NCBI GenBank assembly: GCA_039105265.1
Contig: JAPFFF010000007.1
Location: 248,001-312,000, forward strand
From: Tritrichomonas musculus
Lineage: Eukaryota; Parabasalia; Tritrichomonadida; Tritrichomonadidae
DNA: 64,000 nt
Direction of reading: 5' to 3'
Shown here: piece after piece, positions 27,498 through 38,250 of the stretch
Position numbering within the stretch: the stretch's first letter is position 1
Layout of the letters: each line of letters starts with the position of its first letter
Notes under the pieces: generated by a model
The model's database searches: none
What the model was told of the DNA's origin: nothing
What the model saw: the letters and a program-made list of their open reading frames with translations, nothing else
Translations under genes and position numbers: made by a program

Positions 27498-30386
27498 ATG
27501 GCTCTTTTTATTCGAGAAATTATACCATCATCGACTATTTCTGACGCGTCACTTATACCAAATTTTACATTAGAATCGGAACAAGATGTTCTTGCGATAG
27601 CTAGAGGAAACATATTATATATTTATCAGATCGGAAATATTCAAGATTCATTGCCTGTTTTTTATGAATTTAATAATCCAATAAAACTTGTGCGCCCTAT
27701 TTACAATGATGTCTCGACAAATTCAAATATTTTAATTATTTTCGCTAATTATCGAGCATGTATTTTAGGACCAAACGGAGAAAGTATACTTAATTTTTCA
27801 CTATCTGCGACAAACGATATTTCGAACCCAATAAAAGTCAAATGCGCACTCCATCCAGAATTAATTGCAATACAAACATTGCCAAATTATATTGAAATAT
27901 ATTCGAAAACCGATAATTCCTTATTAAAGTATGCAACTTCAATTTCAATTGGCTGTAAAAGCATTATTGACTTCTGCTTCATTGGGCCGACAATAAAAGT
28001 TATGCAATTAGCAGTCCTAATCGAGGAATTTAACGAACGTCCACGATTACAAATAATTGATATTGATTCTTCAGATTGGTCCTATAGAGAAGAACCAGAA
28101 AAATCAGTTAGTTTATCAAATGATTCTTATCTTTTATTTCCGATTAATCCAGAACAACTTTCAACAGTTGTTGTATTAAATTCAAATCAATGCTTACGAA
28201 TAACACAAAAGAATGATGGATTAAAAGTGACGAGCGCAACTATCTGTACTGCTGATAAAATTATAAATTGTGATCATCTTCATCATGATATTTTTTGCTA
28301 TATTGATGAAACAGGAAATTTTGGTTTTGTTGAAATAAAGAGAAAAGGAACTGTTCATTTTGAAAGCGTTGGGAACTCAGATAAGCCATTCAAAATTATT
28401 GCACTTACTCACAATTTAATGTTTTCTGCGTCACATGAAAGTTTATCAAAAGTTTTTAAGTTGAAAAAAGATAATTCTGTTAAAATAGTCAGGACATTTC
28501 AAATCGCCGGAAGTATAAAAAGCGTTTCTAAAAACAACAATAATTATATGGGGATAAGCGACAGAGGAAATATTTCTATCAAGCCAGTTGAAAAAGTTGA
28601 TATTTTTGAAAAAATCAACTTGTCTGGAGGAATAAAGATATTTTCAAACAAAAATTCAATTATTGTCTCCAAAATCAATGAAACTATTGAAATTGGGTCA
28701 GATGGGAATGTTGTTCAAGATTCATTGTTTAATACTAATGAGAAAACCATTTTTTTCAATGGAATTGTTCATTGCACTGAAAGTAGGTTACAAATTGCAC
28801 AAAAAGATGCTATAAATGATAAATTTTTAATTTGCGATGCTTCCAAAAAGTTCGTTGTTTATTATAATGATAAAAAAGAAATTCATTTATTTTCACTTTT
28901 TGCAGAAAAAGATACAGATTCTGAGAAAATTGAATACAGAGAAATTCCTTTTTCATACAAATATGTTGGACTTGAAAGTTTTTATAAAGAAAAAATAAAA
29001 GAAGACGACGATGATCAAATCACTGCCATTTCAGTCAACGACTTTTACTTAGCGATTATGTCTTCATACATTACAATATACCAATTATCTTGTATGAAAG
29101 TTGTGAGAGTAATTCATTGCCCTGATGCAATTGGAATAAAACTCTTTAGAAAAAATCAACTAATTTCAATTGACGCATTAGATTACGTAAGAATTCATTC
29201 AATCAATAATTTGAGAGAAGAAAAGATTTATTGTCAAGGTTCCCATACGAGTATAAGCAAATGCAATGGATTTCATATTATCAGTGGAAGCCATCCCTCA
29301 ATACTTATTAACAACTCAATTATTCATATTGATTGTGAACCTTTTTATGACGCAGTTCCTACTGGTCCTAACGAATTTGCAATGGTTAATTTTAATAGTA
29401 TTCAAAAAATTCGTTTAATTGAAAAAGGCTTCTTAAATCAATGTTCTATATCAGCAATCCCAATGTCTTCTTTTGTAAGATTAAATAATAATCAATATAT
29501 TTATTCAAGAACTATAAAAGAAATAACATATTTCTTTTTAAATAATGATGAAAACCCGTTTTACTCATGCGAAAATTTTGTTTGCATCGGAAATGCAAAA
29601 AGTACACTTAACATTATTTGTAAAAATAGCGTAATTGTTTTTGATGATAACTTGAAGAAAGTGAATGAAATGAAATTCGATAAAGAAATTTTGAATTTTA
29701 TTGTAAACCATTCAAAAAGATATATCTATCAAAGATACTCTATTATTGACTTGGAAACAAAATCCCCAATTTTTAATTCAAATGAGGGGCAACCTATTTC
29801 CTATGTTTCGATGAATCATAGATATACAGTGTTTTTGATCAACGATGATACTATGGTTCTTTTTGTTGTAAATGATGATAATTCATACAAACTTGCTGAT
29901 ATGGTTTCTCTTTATGAACATACTACTTGTGTCTCATTAATTGGAGATATTGTGTTAATTGGTACTCAAAACTCCAAAATATTGGTAATGAAGATCATTA
30001 ATAATTCAAAACTTGAGAGATGCACCCCAATTAACTTAAATTCTGTTCCAACTTCGATTGATAAATTTGAAAATTCATTTTATGTTGGCCTTTCTTCAGG
30101 TTCAATACTCGAGCTCAAAATTGTTAATATCGATATATCTTTTGAGAAACTAGTTCAAATTTTGCAAGATAAGATGAAATGTATAGCTGGACTGTCCAAA
30201 GAAGATCAATACTTGGCAGAAAAAGTAATATATGACCAAAGGAAAGGGATTGTTTTTGATATTTCTATTTTGTCTAAGTTTGTTTCATTAAATGAACAAG
30301 AACAAAAGTCAATTTTAGAAGATAGTTTCCCAGTTGAGGAAGCAAATAAACTTTTATTTGAGAATAATAATTTGTTTTTATCTTAA
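27498..30386 (+). CDS. CPSF160/CPSF-A family beta-propeller protein
   Basis: The 962-residue protein is beta-strand-rich throughout, with no other motor or enzyme motif. The N-terminus (IREIIPSSTISDASLIPNF then SEQDVLAIARGNILYIYQI) parallels CPSF160 (HPPTGLEFSMYCNF, SERNLVVAGTSQLYVYRL). The C-terminus (LQDKMKCIAGLSKEDQYLAE, RKGIVFDISILSKFVSLNEQ, then VEEANKLL) parallels the helical end of CPSF160/DDB1/SF3B3, where ...GIIDGDLVWKYL... is found. CPSF160 is the scaffold of the polyadenylation complex. It is shorter than human CPSF160 (about 1440). Paralogue identity within CPSF-A is less certain than the family. A TCATAA near 27485 could be the initiator. Confidence 0.6.
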   Translation: MALFIREIIPSSTISDASLIPNFTLESEQDVLAIARGNILYIYQIGNIQDSLPVFYEFNNPIKLVRPIYNDVSTNSNILIIFANYRACILGPNGESILNFSLSATNDISNPIKVKCALHPELIAIQTLPNYIEIYSKTDNSLLKYATSISIGCKSIIDFCFIGPTIKVMQLAVLIEEFNERPRLQIIDIDSSDWSYREEPEKSVSLSNDSYLLFPINPEQLSTVVVLNSNQCLRITQKNDGLKVTSATICTADKIINCDHLHHDIFCYIDETGNFGFVEIKRKGTVHFESVGNSDKPFKIIALTHNLMFSASHESLSKVFKLKKDNSVKIVRTFQIAGSIKSVSKNNNNYMGISDRGNISIKPVEKVDIFEKINLSGGIKIFSNKNSIIVSKINETIEIGSDGNVVQDSLFNTNEKTIFFNGIVHCTESRLQIAQKDAINDKFLICDASKKFVVYYNDKKEIHLFSLFAEKDTDSEKIEYREIPFSYKYVGLESFYKEKIKEDDDDQITAISVNDFYLAIMSSYITIYQLSCMKVVRVIHCPDAIGIKLFRKNQLISIDALDYVRIHSINNLREEKIYCQGSHTSISKCNGFHIISGSHPSILINNSIIHIDCEPFYDAVPTGPNEFAMVNFNSIQKIRLIEKGFLNQCSISAIPMSSFVRLNNNQYIYSRTIKEITYFFLNNDENPFYSCENFVCIGNAKSTLNIICKNSVIVFDDNLKKVNEMKFDKEILNFIVNHSKRYIYQRYSIIDLETKSPIFNSNEGQPISYVSMNHRYTVFLINDDTMVLFVVNDDNSYKLADMVSLYEHTTCVSLIGDIVLIGTQNSKILVMKIINNSKLERCTPINLNSVPTSIDKFENSFYVGLSSGSILELKIVNIDISFEKLVQILQDKMKCIAGLSKEDQYLAEKVIYDQRKGIVFDISILSKFVSLNEQEQKSILEDSFPVEEANKLLFENNNLFLS

Positions 30387-31451
30387 TAAAATATATTAAA
30401 TCTTTAATTATCCAATCTTTTTATTTTACAAAATTGGTATAAAATAGGGTTTTTAATAACCGATTTTTAATTGAAAATATAATTTGTAAAATATACAAAA
30501 TCAATTTTATATATTATTGAATATTTTAATTTGTACTAGTTTATTAGATTTAAAAATAAATTATTAATATTAGTAATATAATATTATAAATAATTTGAAA
30601 ATATTATGGAAAATTATATCAATTGAACAAATTATGCAAAAGTTAATTCTTATCTGAATTAAATATTAATATTTATTTTATAGTTATTATATTTCGACAA
30701 AACATATGAGTTGATAAATCTGTGCTAAAATTTAAAAATCTCTTTTTTAATAGAAGTAATCGACAAAATAAGAAGCATTTCTTATTTTTACTATAATTTA
30801 ATGTATAATAAGATTTTTAACTCGCCTATATCATATATGTGTACTCATTATATAGTAATAAAACTGTTTTTTACATAAAATATCAAACTTGGAATAAATT
30901 AAAGAATTAAATAATTATAATAAAAGCTAAAAATTTGAAGTAAATATGTAAAATGAATAAAAATGGTGTTAATATATCATTATTTTGAGGTTGATTAGAA
31001 AAATATAGGTTAGTGAAAATTAATATAATAATCTTAATAATAGCCATATTTCTTTTTTTTCACTCAAAAAGATATTATATATCATTTCCACTTTGGAGTG
31101 AATAATATAATGGTAATAATGATATTATCTTAATTATTTACTGGAACGTTTTAGAAGGCATTTACATTCCCCTCTCAAATAATTGAGTTTAATTTGAAAG
31201 GGGGATTCAAATTTCAGAATTTTTGAGCGGTTTCTCAAAACCTTAGTATAAAATATATGTCACTCAAAATTGAATCACCGGTTATTTTTTCAATTATTTA
31301 TCAAGAAATAAAACAATTTTCAAAGATTCTAAACGTCTTTGATATAAAAAAGACGTTAATCATTTTCAAAAAGTTTTGTTCTTGATATTGAAAAAGTCAC
31401 ATTTGACGTTAACATTATTCGTAATTATTATTTATTTATTTCATTCAGAAG
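30387..31451. other. AT-rich intergenic region with imperfect inverted repeat
   Basis: About 1.1 kb without a gene. The one clear structure is CCCCTCTCAAAT (31169-31180) paired imperfectly with TTTGAAAGGGGG (31193-31204). TCATTC at 31441-31446 lies just before the kinase ATG and resembles a trichomonad initiator. Confidence 0.55.
31169..31204. repeat. Imperfect 12-base inverted repeat
   Basis: CCCCTCTCAAA and TTTGAAAGGGG pair at 10 of 11 positions across a short loop. It stands out for its C and G runs in an AT-rich gap about 250 bases upstream of the kinase gene. Confidence 0.4.
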
Positions 31452-32825
31452 ATGAGTGAGATAAAAAATACTCCAGAAAGAAAGACAAGCCAAGGATCTC
31501 CAAAAAGAATTCATTTAAGTTCGCTGATTAATAAATATCCACTTGAAGATAAATATACTTTACGAGAACAAATTGGCCAAGGATCATTTGGCTGCGTTTA
31601 CAAAGCCATTCACAAGTTAACAAATATTGAAGTTTCAATTAAAATGGTTGATAAAAAACTGATCGTTTCGAATGGAGAAGCTAAATCACATTTTGAAAAT
31701 GAAATCATTATAATGAAAGATTTAAATCACCCATTAATTACTCAATTATATGAAATTGTTGATTCTGAAGACCATTTGTATATAGTCCTAGAATATGCAA
31801 AGAGTGATTTATTACGCTACTTAAACAATAAAACAGAATGTATGGATGAAAAAGAAGCCAGGAAAATTTTTACACAACTTATTTATGTACTACAATATTT
31901 ACACAACACAAAGAAAATTGCTCATCGTGATTTGAAGCCAGAAAATATTTTACTTGATAGTAATAATAATATCAAACTCATTGATTTTGGATTTTCCAAA
32001 TCATTTGATAAAAACATTTTATTTTCCTCATTATGTGGATCTCCTGCTTATGTGGCGCCTGAGATTGTTACAGGGAAAAAGTATAATCAAATGAGCGATA
32101 TTTGGAGTTCAGGAATTATTTTATATGCAATGATTACAGGCCAACTTCCATTTAATGGCAGCACAATTGAAGCTCAACTTAAAAAAACTGCTTTTGAAGA
32201 ACCTTATTACCCATCTAGAATGTCAAATCAACTTGTTATATTTCTCCAAAGAATACTACAAAAGGATTATCACAATCGTCCTTCTCTAGAGGAACTCCTC
32301 GAAGATCCCTGGATGACAGAACAAAGTGAAAATGAATGTTGGGTATCAATATTCACCCAAAATACATCTCAAATTGATTTCCAAATACTCACTCAAATGA
32401 ACTTCCTTGGCATTGAATATGATGGAATTGAAAAAGATCTTCTAATGAATAAGATGAATGACAAAACAGTATCTTATCGTCTTCTCCAAAGAGCCAAATT
32501 AGGAAAGCTGCTTAAAAGCCCACATATTGGGAAAATTAAAAATTCCCCTTCATGTTTTCCTGGATCTCCTATTTTTATGAATAGAATGCGAGTAAATAAG
32601 AGGAGTCCCATTAAATCTTTAACTCGATCAAATAAGAAAAGTGAAAATGATTGTGTAGCATCGAATCATACTCCTGATCCTTATCATAATGAAAAGCAAT
32701 GCGTAGCTAGGCAAAGAAATACATTTCTTGCATCACCAGTAAAAACAGTTCGTCCTTGCGTTAAGAGCCATGATTTATTCCATCAAAACAATGAGCTTGT
32801 TAAACCTAAAGCGCTACATTATTAG
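31452..32825 (+). CDS. CAMK/SNF1-like serine/threonine kinase
   Basis: The 457-residue protein has a complete kinase domain at about residues 34-290: glycine loop IGQGSFGCVYKA, ATP-binding lysine in VSIKMVDKK, HRDLKPENILLD, IDFGFSK and CGSPAYVAPEI. The LCGSPAYVAPE and MSDIWSSGIILYAMITGQLPF segments are typical of the CAMK-like group (AMPK, MARK, BRSK). A helical segment follows (FQILTQMNFLGIEYDG), in the position of the autoinhibitory/UBA-like region of such kinases, and a basic Ser/Pro-rich tail (about 350-457). Predicted active, with all key residues. The initiator-like TCATTC lies about 11 bases upstream. Confidence 0.9.
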   Translation: MSEIKNTPERKTSQGSPKRIHLSSLINKYPLEDKYTLREQIGQGSFGCVYKAIHKLTNIEVSIKMVDKKLIVSNGEAKSHFENEIIIMKDLNHPLITQLYEIVDSEDHLYIVLEYAKSDLLRYLNNKTECMDEKEARKIFTQLIYVLQYLHNTKKIAHRDLKPENILLDSNNNIKLIDFGFSKSFDKNILFSSLCGSPAYVAPEIVTGKKYNQMSDIWSSGIILYAMITGQLPFNGSTIEAQLKKTAFEEPYYPSRMSNQLVIFLQRILQKDYHNRPSLEELLEDPWMTEQSENECWVSIFTQNTSQIDFQILTQMNFLGIEYDGIEKDLLMNKMNDKTVSYRLLQRAKLGKLLKSPHIGKIKNSPSCFPGSPIFMNRMRVNKRSPIKSLTRSNKKSENDCVASNHTPDPYHNEKQCVARQRNTFLASPVKTVRPCVKSHDLFHQNNELVKPKALHY

Positions 32826-33476
32826 TATTAATAATATAAGTTTGACTTTGTCTTCTAATTAATTTACCATTTAATTTATTTAAATATGAAATTTTGCATG
32901 CTGCTATATTTATTCAAATTGAGATCATTCAAATTGTTATCATTTATGAATTGATATACAAAAAAAGATATGTTTGTGTAAATGTTTGCAAACATATCAT
33001 TATTTTTTTTTTTTTAAATCAAATGATTAAATTTGGCACCTTATGATGGCAAATTATCTTATTTCACGATGAATATTTATGAATGTTGAGCATTTGCGGC
33101 ACTTATTTTGTAAACAATATGCTATGACCTCATATAAATAAATATTTGTTATATTTGGAATAATAAACAATAAATATGAAGTTTTATAAAAAATGTAATT
33201 TAAAAAAAAATATAATTATACAGATATTAATGAATCAAACAAACCATTTGTTTCTATTAATTTTCTCAATCACCAAAAAAAATTGTGAGTGTTTAAATAC
33301 TTAGAAAACTTGTCATCACTTTTTGTAAATATTTTTCAATGAGATAAACTTTTTCAGAAATAATTTCAGAAAATAAGATAAAATCAATTCAAAAATTGAT
33401 TTGAGTATTGTGGTAAGTAACTCAAAACAATACGATGCTAAAATCACAAAATTTTTAAAATATCTAATAATCATTA
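32826..33476. other. AT-rich intergenic region with hairpin and T-run
   Basis: About 650 bases without a gene. A perfect hairpin followed by a T run occurs at 32967-33015 (listed separately). Otherwise only AT-rich sequence. Confidence 0.5.
32967..32998. repeat. Perfect 10-base hairpin followed by T-run
   Basis: GATATGTTTG pairs exactly with CAAACATATC across a 12-base loop. A run of 13 T follows from about 33003. This resembles a stem plus T-run 3' end, as in Pol III or other short transcripts, but no upstream RNA gene with known promoter boxes was recognised. Confidence 0.45.
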
Positions 33477-34163
33477 ATGACATTTTCAAACAAAAATATC
33501 AACTTCTATTCAAATCCAATGGCCCAAATGACAATATTTCCTTCACAATCATTTTATTGTTATGGAAACTTTTCATCAGTTGCAGCACCTCCACAATTAC
33601 CTAATAAACATCGTAAAAAATTCTCCCCAGAGGAAGATGAAATTTTAACAGAAATGGTTGATAAATTAGGACCGAAAAATTGGAATCGAATTGCACAATT
33701 TCTTCCATATCGAACAGCTCGGCAATGCCGTGATCGTTATTGCAATTATTTAGCTCCTGGATTTTTTAATGGGGAATGGTTAAAAGAAGAAGATGATTTA
33801 CTCTATGAGAAATATAAAGAAATTGGACCTAAATGGGTTCAGATAAATTCTTTCTTTAAAAATCGAAGTCCAAATTCATTGAAAAATCGCTGGAATTATT
33901 TTGTTTCTCGAATGTATCCACAGATACAATCACCAGATCAACCATTAAATGAGTTCAAGACCCAATCCCCAATTCAAAAAGTTAAAGAAGATAATCATTC
34001 TAAAAAGAATAAAATAATTTTGCCATCGCTAAATCCGCTAAATAATTCATTAAGTTCCATAAACTTTAACTCCGATAAAGATATTATTAATATTAATAAT
34101 ATGAAAGAGATTAAACCTCAAGAAAATTTTATTATTATTAATATTAAAATTGGTAATGAATAA
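33477..34163 (+). CDS. R2R3-type Myb DNA-binding protein
   Basis: The 228-residue protein has two Myb repeats. The first (about residues 44-90) has FSPEEDEILTEMVDKLG, NWNRIAQFL and RQCRDRYCNYL. The second (about 95-140) has WLKEEDDLLYEKYKEIG, KWVQINSFF and NSLKNRWNYF. Spacing of tryptophans and the third helices is standard for DNA binding. The N-terminal 40 residues are Gln/Ser/Pro/aromatic and the C-terminus is Asn/Ile/Lys-rich and probably disordered. Myb proteins are the main gene-specific regulators in trichomonads, and some bind the M3/MRE motif, which is found upstream of several genes here. The target of this one is unknown. ATG 33477 begins the frame. Confidence 0.9.
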   Translation: MTFSNKNINFYSNPMAQMTIFPSQSFYCYGNFSSVAAPPQLPNKHRKKFSPEEDEILTEMVDKLGPKNWNRIAQFLPYRTARQCRDRYCNYLAPGFFNGEWLKEEDDLLYEKYKEIGPKWVQINSFFKNRSPNSLKNRWNYFVSRMYPQIQSPDQPLNEFKTQSPIQKVKEDNHSKKNKIILPSLNPLNNSLSSINFNSDKDIININNMKEIKPQENFIIINIKIGNE

Positions 34164-34337
34164 ATTTATTATTCACTTGTTAGCAAATAAAACTTTCTTA
34201 TTTATTAATATTATATACAAGATACAATCAATTTCATGAATAAAAGCTGGCTTTTTCAATTTACTCAAAAAATTCAATAATTTATAAACAATTGAATATT
34301 TTATTTTATTTCATTTAAGTTTATAAATAAAATAGGA

Positions 34338-35849
34338 ATGTGGTCTCTTATTAAAAAAGCAGGCGAATTTATTGCCCCAATAATACAAACAAATTCATTT
34401 GAAGAATTCAAAGAATCATGTAATACCGTCTTAGCAACAATATTAAAACATGACACAGAAGATACAATTGCATTTAATGGGGCTTTGAATAATATTCAAG
34501 ATTATTTAAATGAAGAAATTGACTCAGATGATCATCCTTGCTTGGATTATTTTGTAAGTGAATCGATTATGCAAAAAATTGTTGATTCGATTAATGAAAA
34601 TTTTCCAACAACCCATATTCAGTCAATATTTGACTTCTTTTCTGTTTTTCTTACAACAGGGCTTAATAAACATATATTGCAAGTAACCGTCCACCGGCCA
34701 TTCGCTCAATTGTTATCCAAATTAGATATTCTTTATCTTAAAGATCAATATTCTGTACGTAAATTTGCATCAAGTGTTTGGGATGCAATATATAAATCAC
34801 CGATTGCACTTGAGATGATGACAGTTAATGGAAAATATCCAATATTTGACTTCTTTTTTTCTTTTGTATTTTCACCAGAAGATTCAAATGATTATGCACG
34901 TGATGCTGTTTTAATGGTCGTTTCAGAAACATCCTCAAATTATCCACCAATATTTAAGGAATATATAAGAGATCATTTATATTCTCAAGTTGTTGATTTT
35001 ATCATACAAGTTTCAGAATGTGCAACTACAATTCAATTCAAAGATACGTTCACATCATTATTACTTTGGGCCGATAATCTTTTAACACTTTATGGTGATT
35101 TTCCTGTCGATTCTTTATTTGAAAAAATTTCAAATCTTGAGTTAGCTAATCAACTTCTTACTATTTCATTACTTCTTTCCTTTTTTATTGCACCTGTTAT
35201 TTTCGATAACACAATTAAATTTGTGCAAAAAGAAAATTTCAGCGAAATTTTATGTAAATGCTTAGATAGTGAAAAAGAATTTGATAAAAAGTCAGCAGTG
35301 ACATGCATCAAAACTGTACTTCGATGTGACCCTAATATCATCGGAGATTTAATCCCAATCGTTCAGACAGAGCCAGCTGATGTTCTTTCTTTGCTTCCTC
35401 CAGAATGGCTTGTTCAAGTAGATGGATCATCAGCAATGGAAGCATATGAAAGCGATGCTATAACTAGAATTAATTTTTATGGAACAAAGAATAATAAACG
35501 TTCAGTAGGAACAGACAATAAAGATAAATGCGTTTTTATACATATTTTGAATTTGCTCTCCAAATTCAAAGAGCAATCTATTTCCCTTGCTTTATCATTA
35601 TCACAGCTCATACTAATGATTCTTGCAAATGCTCCAGATTTAATTTCTGATGATTTAGCTAAGAGCTATGAAAGTGCAGTAGAACAATATAAAGAAGTTC
35701 CTTTTTTCCAAATGGAATCATTAAAGTATCCCGATTCACCAGAATTCAGAGCTGCTATTTTAACCGAATTTGGGAAAGAGATTCATGCAACATTTATTGC
35801 TTCTGAAAAAATTAAAGTGAATCTCAGTATGTTCAATAATGATCAATAA
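34338..35849 (+). CDS. FHIP/FAM160-like (HOOK-interacting) protein
   Basis: The 503-residue protein is alpha-helical with ARM/HEAT-like spacing. MWSLIKKAGEFIAPI begins the chain. DYARDAVLMVVSETSSNYPPIFKEYIRDH (split here only for reference, about residues 184-212) parallels the LARDALLLVISLS...Y segment of the FHIP/RAI16 family. FASSVWDAIYKS and CKCLDSEKEFDKKSAVTCIK also fit its solenoid. FHIP is part of the FTS-HOOK-FHIP complex that connects vesicles to dynein. It is shorter than human FHIP (about 1000 residues), with the variable C-terminus missing. The family call is moderately sure. Confidence 0.55.
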   Translation: MWSLIKKAGEFIAPIIQTNSFEEFKESCNTVLATILKHDTEDTIAFNGALNNIQDYLNEEIDSDDHPCLDYFVSESIMQKIVDSINENFPTTHIQSIFDFFSVFLTTGLNKHILQVTVHRPFAQLLSKLDILYLKDQYSVRKFASSVWDAIYKSPIALEMMTVNGKYPIFDFFFSFVFSPEDSNDYARDAVLMVVSETSSNYPPIFKEYIRDHLYSQVVDFIIQVSECATTIQFKDTFTSLLLWADNLLTLYGDFPVDSLFEKISNLELANQLLTISLLLSFFIAPVIFDNTIKFVQKENFSEILCKCLDSEKEFDKKSAVTCIKTVLRCDPNIIGDLIPIVQTEPADVLSLLPPEWLVQVDGSSAMEAYESDAITRINFYGTKNNKRSVGTDNKDKCVFIHILNLLSKFKEQSISLALSLSQLILMILANAPDLISDDLAKSYESAVEQYKEVPFFQMESLKYPDSPEFRAAILTEFGKEIHATFIASEKIKVNLSMFNNDQ

Positions 35850-36944
35850 AATAAAAAAATCTATCAATAGATAATCATTTATTTTATACAATAATATATT
35901 AATTATTAAAAAACTTACAGACAAGGTGGACAATTGACAGCAAATTAATTTCAGATTGTCGCATCTTTTTCTATATTCAAATAAATACTTTTATGAAAGT
36001 TTCATAATAAATAATGATTTCCCAGCCAAAAATATGAAATAATGATATATTTAATTGTGATTTTTGTATTACTCATATAATAATATTAATAAAAATCAAA
36101 TTTGATTTGATGGAAACTATGGTCAAAAATTATAACAAAAAAGTGAAAATAATTATAGTCTCATGCATGGACTTACTTATTTTTAAATGATTTTTTGAGA
36201 TAAAAAATGAGGAATTGATGAAAATAAATAGGTGAATTTTTTTTCCACACTATGAATTTCGATCACTCTTTCACATATTTTACACTATAAATAAAAAGAT
36301 TTTTATTTCAATTGATCACAAAATGATTATGATTTTAAGTAATGTGGGAAACCTTTTATTATTGAAATATATTTTTTTCCAATCCATTTTTTTTGAGAAA
36401 TAACATTATATTTTTTTCCAATCCTCCTCTCCCTACAATTGTAGACGTGTTGAGATAATATGTGTTTTATCAAATAAAAAATGTTAAACTTTTTGAGAAA
36501 TCAATTAATCAATTAATATTCCAAATAAAGCAAGTATTGTTGACTTCTCAACTTATTTATGCAATACTAATATGAAAAAATATATTGATCAAATATTATT
36601 ATTTACTGTATATTATTATATAAATATATATTTAATATGATAAATAAAATTAAAATCAATGTTTTGTCTCTTTTCTACGGTAGAAATTCTACCCAAAGAT
36701 CTTAATATCTGATTTTAATATTGAATGAAAAAAAACTCATTATTTTGATAGATAATAATATAAAAAAGAAAAACTATTCATATAGAAATATAATAATACA
36801 TATTCACCAGCTATATGTTGTTCTTTCTTTATAAAAAGAGTTGAAATAAATATATGAATAAATGGTCACTTCACGTTTTACACATATTGAAATGATAAAA
36901 TTTTATAAACGACATTGAAAAGTATGTCCCTTTTTTTCTAAACA
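35850..36944. other. AT-rich intergenic region with an 18-bp direct repeat
   Basis: About 1.1 kb without a gene. TATATTTTTTTCCAATCC occurs twice (about 36368 and 36407). A small palindrome GGTAGA-AAT-TCTACC lies near 36680. No RNA gene recognised. Confidence 0.5.
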
Positions 36945-37859
36945 ATGTCTGATTTTATTTACGAAAAAGCTCAAAAGCTTGGTGAAGGAACTTATGGCGC
37001 AGTATTTCGCGCAAATAATACCAAAACAAAAGAAGTTGTTGCTCTAAAACTTGTGAGAATGGACCAAGAAGATGATGGAATTCCAGCAAATTCATTACGT
37101 GAAATTAGCCTTCTTCGTTCAATGAATCATGTAAACATCATACACTTGCAGGAAGTAAGCTGTGAAGATGGACGCATTACAATGGTTTTAGATTATATGG
37201 ATAGAGATTTAAGGATATACCTTGATCGACAAAAAAACAAACCCACCAACCCAAAACTTATTTGCTCCTACTCATTCCAACTTTTATGTGGGATATACTA
37301 TCTTCATCGAAATGGAATTATTCACAAGGACATCAAACCTGAAAATTTATTAATTGACAAGGTAGGATACTTAAAGATAGGTGACTTTGGAAATGCTAGG
37401 ATATGCCATCGTCCTTTCCAATCTTTCGAAGGGAATGAGTCCTTCGTTTGGTATTTCGCCCCTGAATTACTTTTTGCTAAGCATCCATTTGATTTTCCTG
37501 TAGATATTTGGAGTTGTGGATGTACAATAGCTGAAATGGTTAGAAAAGAGCCACTGTTTAATGGTGATTCAAATATCGACCAATTAATTCAAATTATAAG
37601 ATTATTAGGACTTCCTTCAGAAGAATCATGGCCTGGATTTAAAGAGTATTTACCAGCTGACTTTCCAATCCCTCAAGAAGAGACACCTGACTTCTCAAAA
37701 TTCTTTCCAGAAGATACAGATCCTGACTTACTTGATCTTTTATCAGGTTTACTTCAAATGAATCCTAAAAAGAGATTAACAGCTGAGCAGGCTGTTCATC
37801 ACAAATTTTTCGACAATATACCTCAAAACCTAAAGGACATTTGTTTAAATTTTGATTAA
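36945..37859 (+). CDS. Atypical CDK-like kinase
   Basis: The 304-residue protein is a CMGC/CDK kinase in full length. It has GEGTYGAVF with the inhibitory Thr-Tyr pair, ALKLVRM, a C-helix PANSLREI in place of PSTAIREI, and GDFGNARIC. Two conserved places differ. The catalytic loop reads HKDIKPEN (residues 127-134), with Lys for Arg in HRD. The activation segment ends SFVWYFAPE, with Phe171 where CDKs have Arg in WYRAPE, and an acidic residue where the activating Thr would be. The catalytic Asp and DFG Asp are kept, so it may be active without T-loop phosphorylation. Cyclin partner unknown. Confidence 0.85.
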   Translation: MSDFIYEKAQKLGEGTYGAVFRANNTKTKEVVALKLVRMDQEDDGIPANSLREISLLRSMNHVNIIHLQEVSCEDGRITMVLDYMDRDLRIYLDRQKNKPTNPKLICSYSFQLLCGIYYLHRNGIIHKDIKPENLLIDKVGYLKIGDFGNARICHRPFQSFEGNESFVWYFAPELLFAKHPFDFPVDIWSCGCTIAEMVRKEPLFNGDSNIDQLIQIIRLLGLPSEESWPGFKEYLPADFPIPQEETPDFSKFFPEDTDPDLLDLLSGLLQMNPKKRLTAEQAVHHKFFDNIPQNLKDICLNFD

Positions 37860-38250
37860 CCTGGTTCACAAATTTATTAATGTTTGATGAAGATAAAACC
37901 ATATTCGGACTTTTTTCATTTAATCTGAATTGATTTATTTCATTTTAGAATTTCATTTATAAATTTTATTGCTGAAGCTTTCCTTATATTTTTATTTCAT
38001 TTGAAAAACACAATTGACTAATTTTATTTTTAAATTAATATAGACATGCATTTACAAGAAGATATTATTCTTTGAAGAAAGTCTGCCAATCTTAAAAATA
38101 AAAAAAAGTATGCTATATAAATTCGGATACTGCATTTTATACAATCAACGATGTAATAAAATATATTTTAGAAAAATATAAATAATAGCATTAAAACTAT
38201 TTAGGTTCAATCAATATATATGGTTTTAAGTTTACCAAGAACAAAATACT
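37860..38250. other. AT-rich intergenic region between convergent genes
   Basis: About 390 bases of AT-rich sequence. No feature was recognised. Confidence 0.5.

Noticed and set aside
36661-36700. Small palindrome GGTAGA/TCTACC as an RNA hairpin
   Set aside because: Six-base arms are expected by chance in a gap this long; no supporting context.
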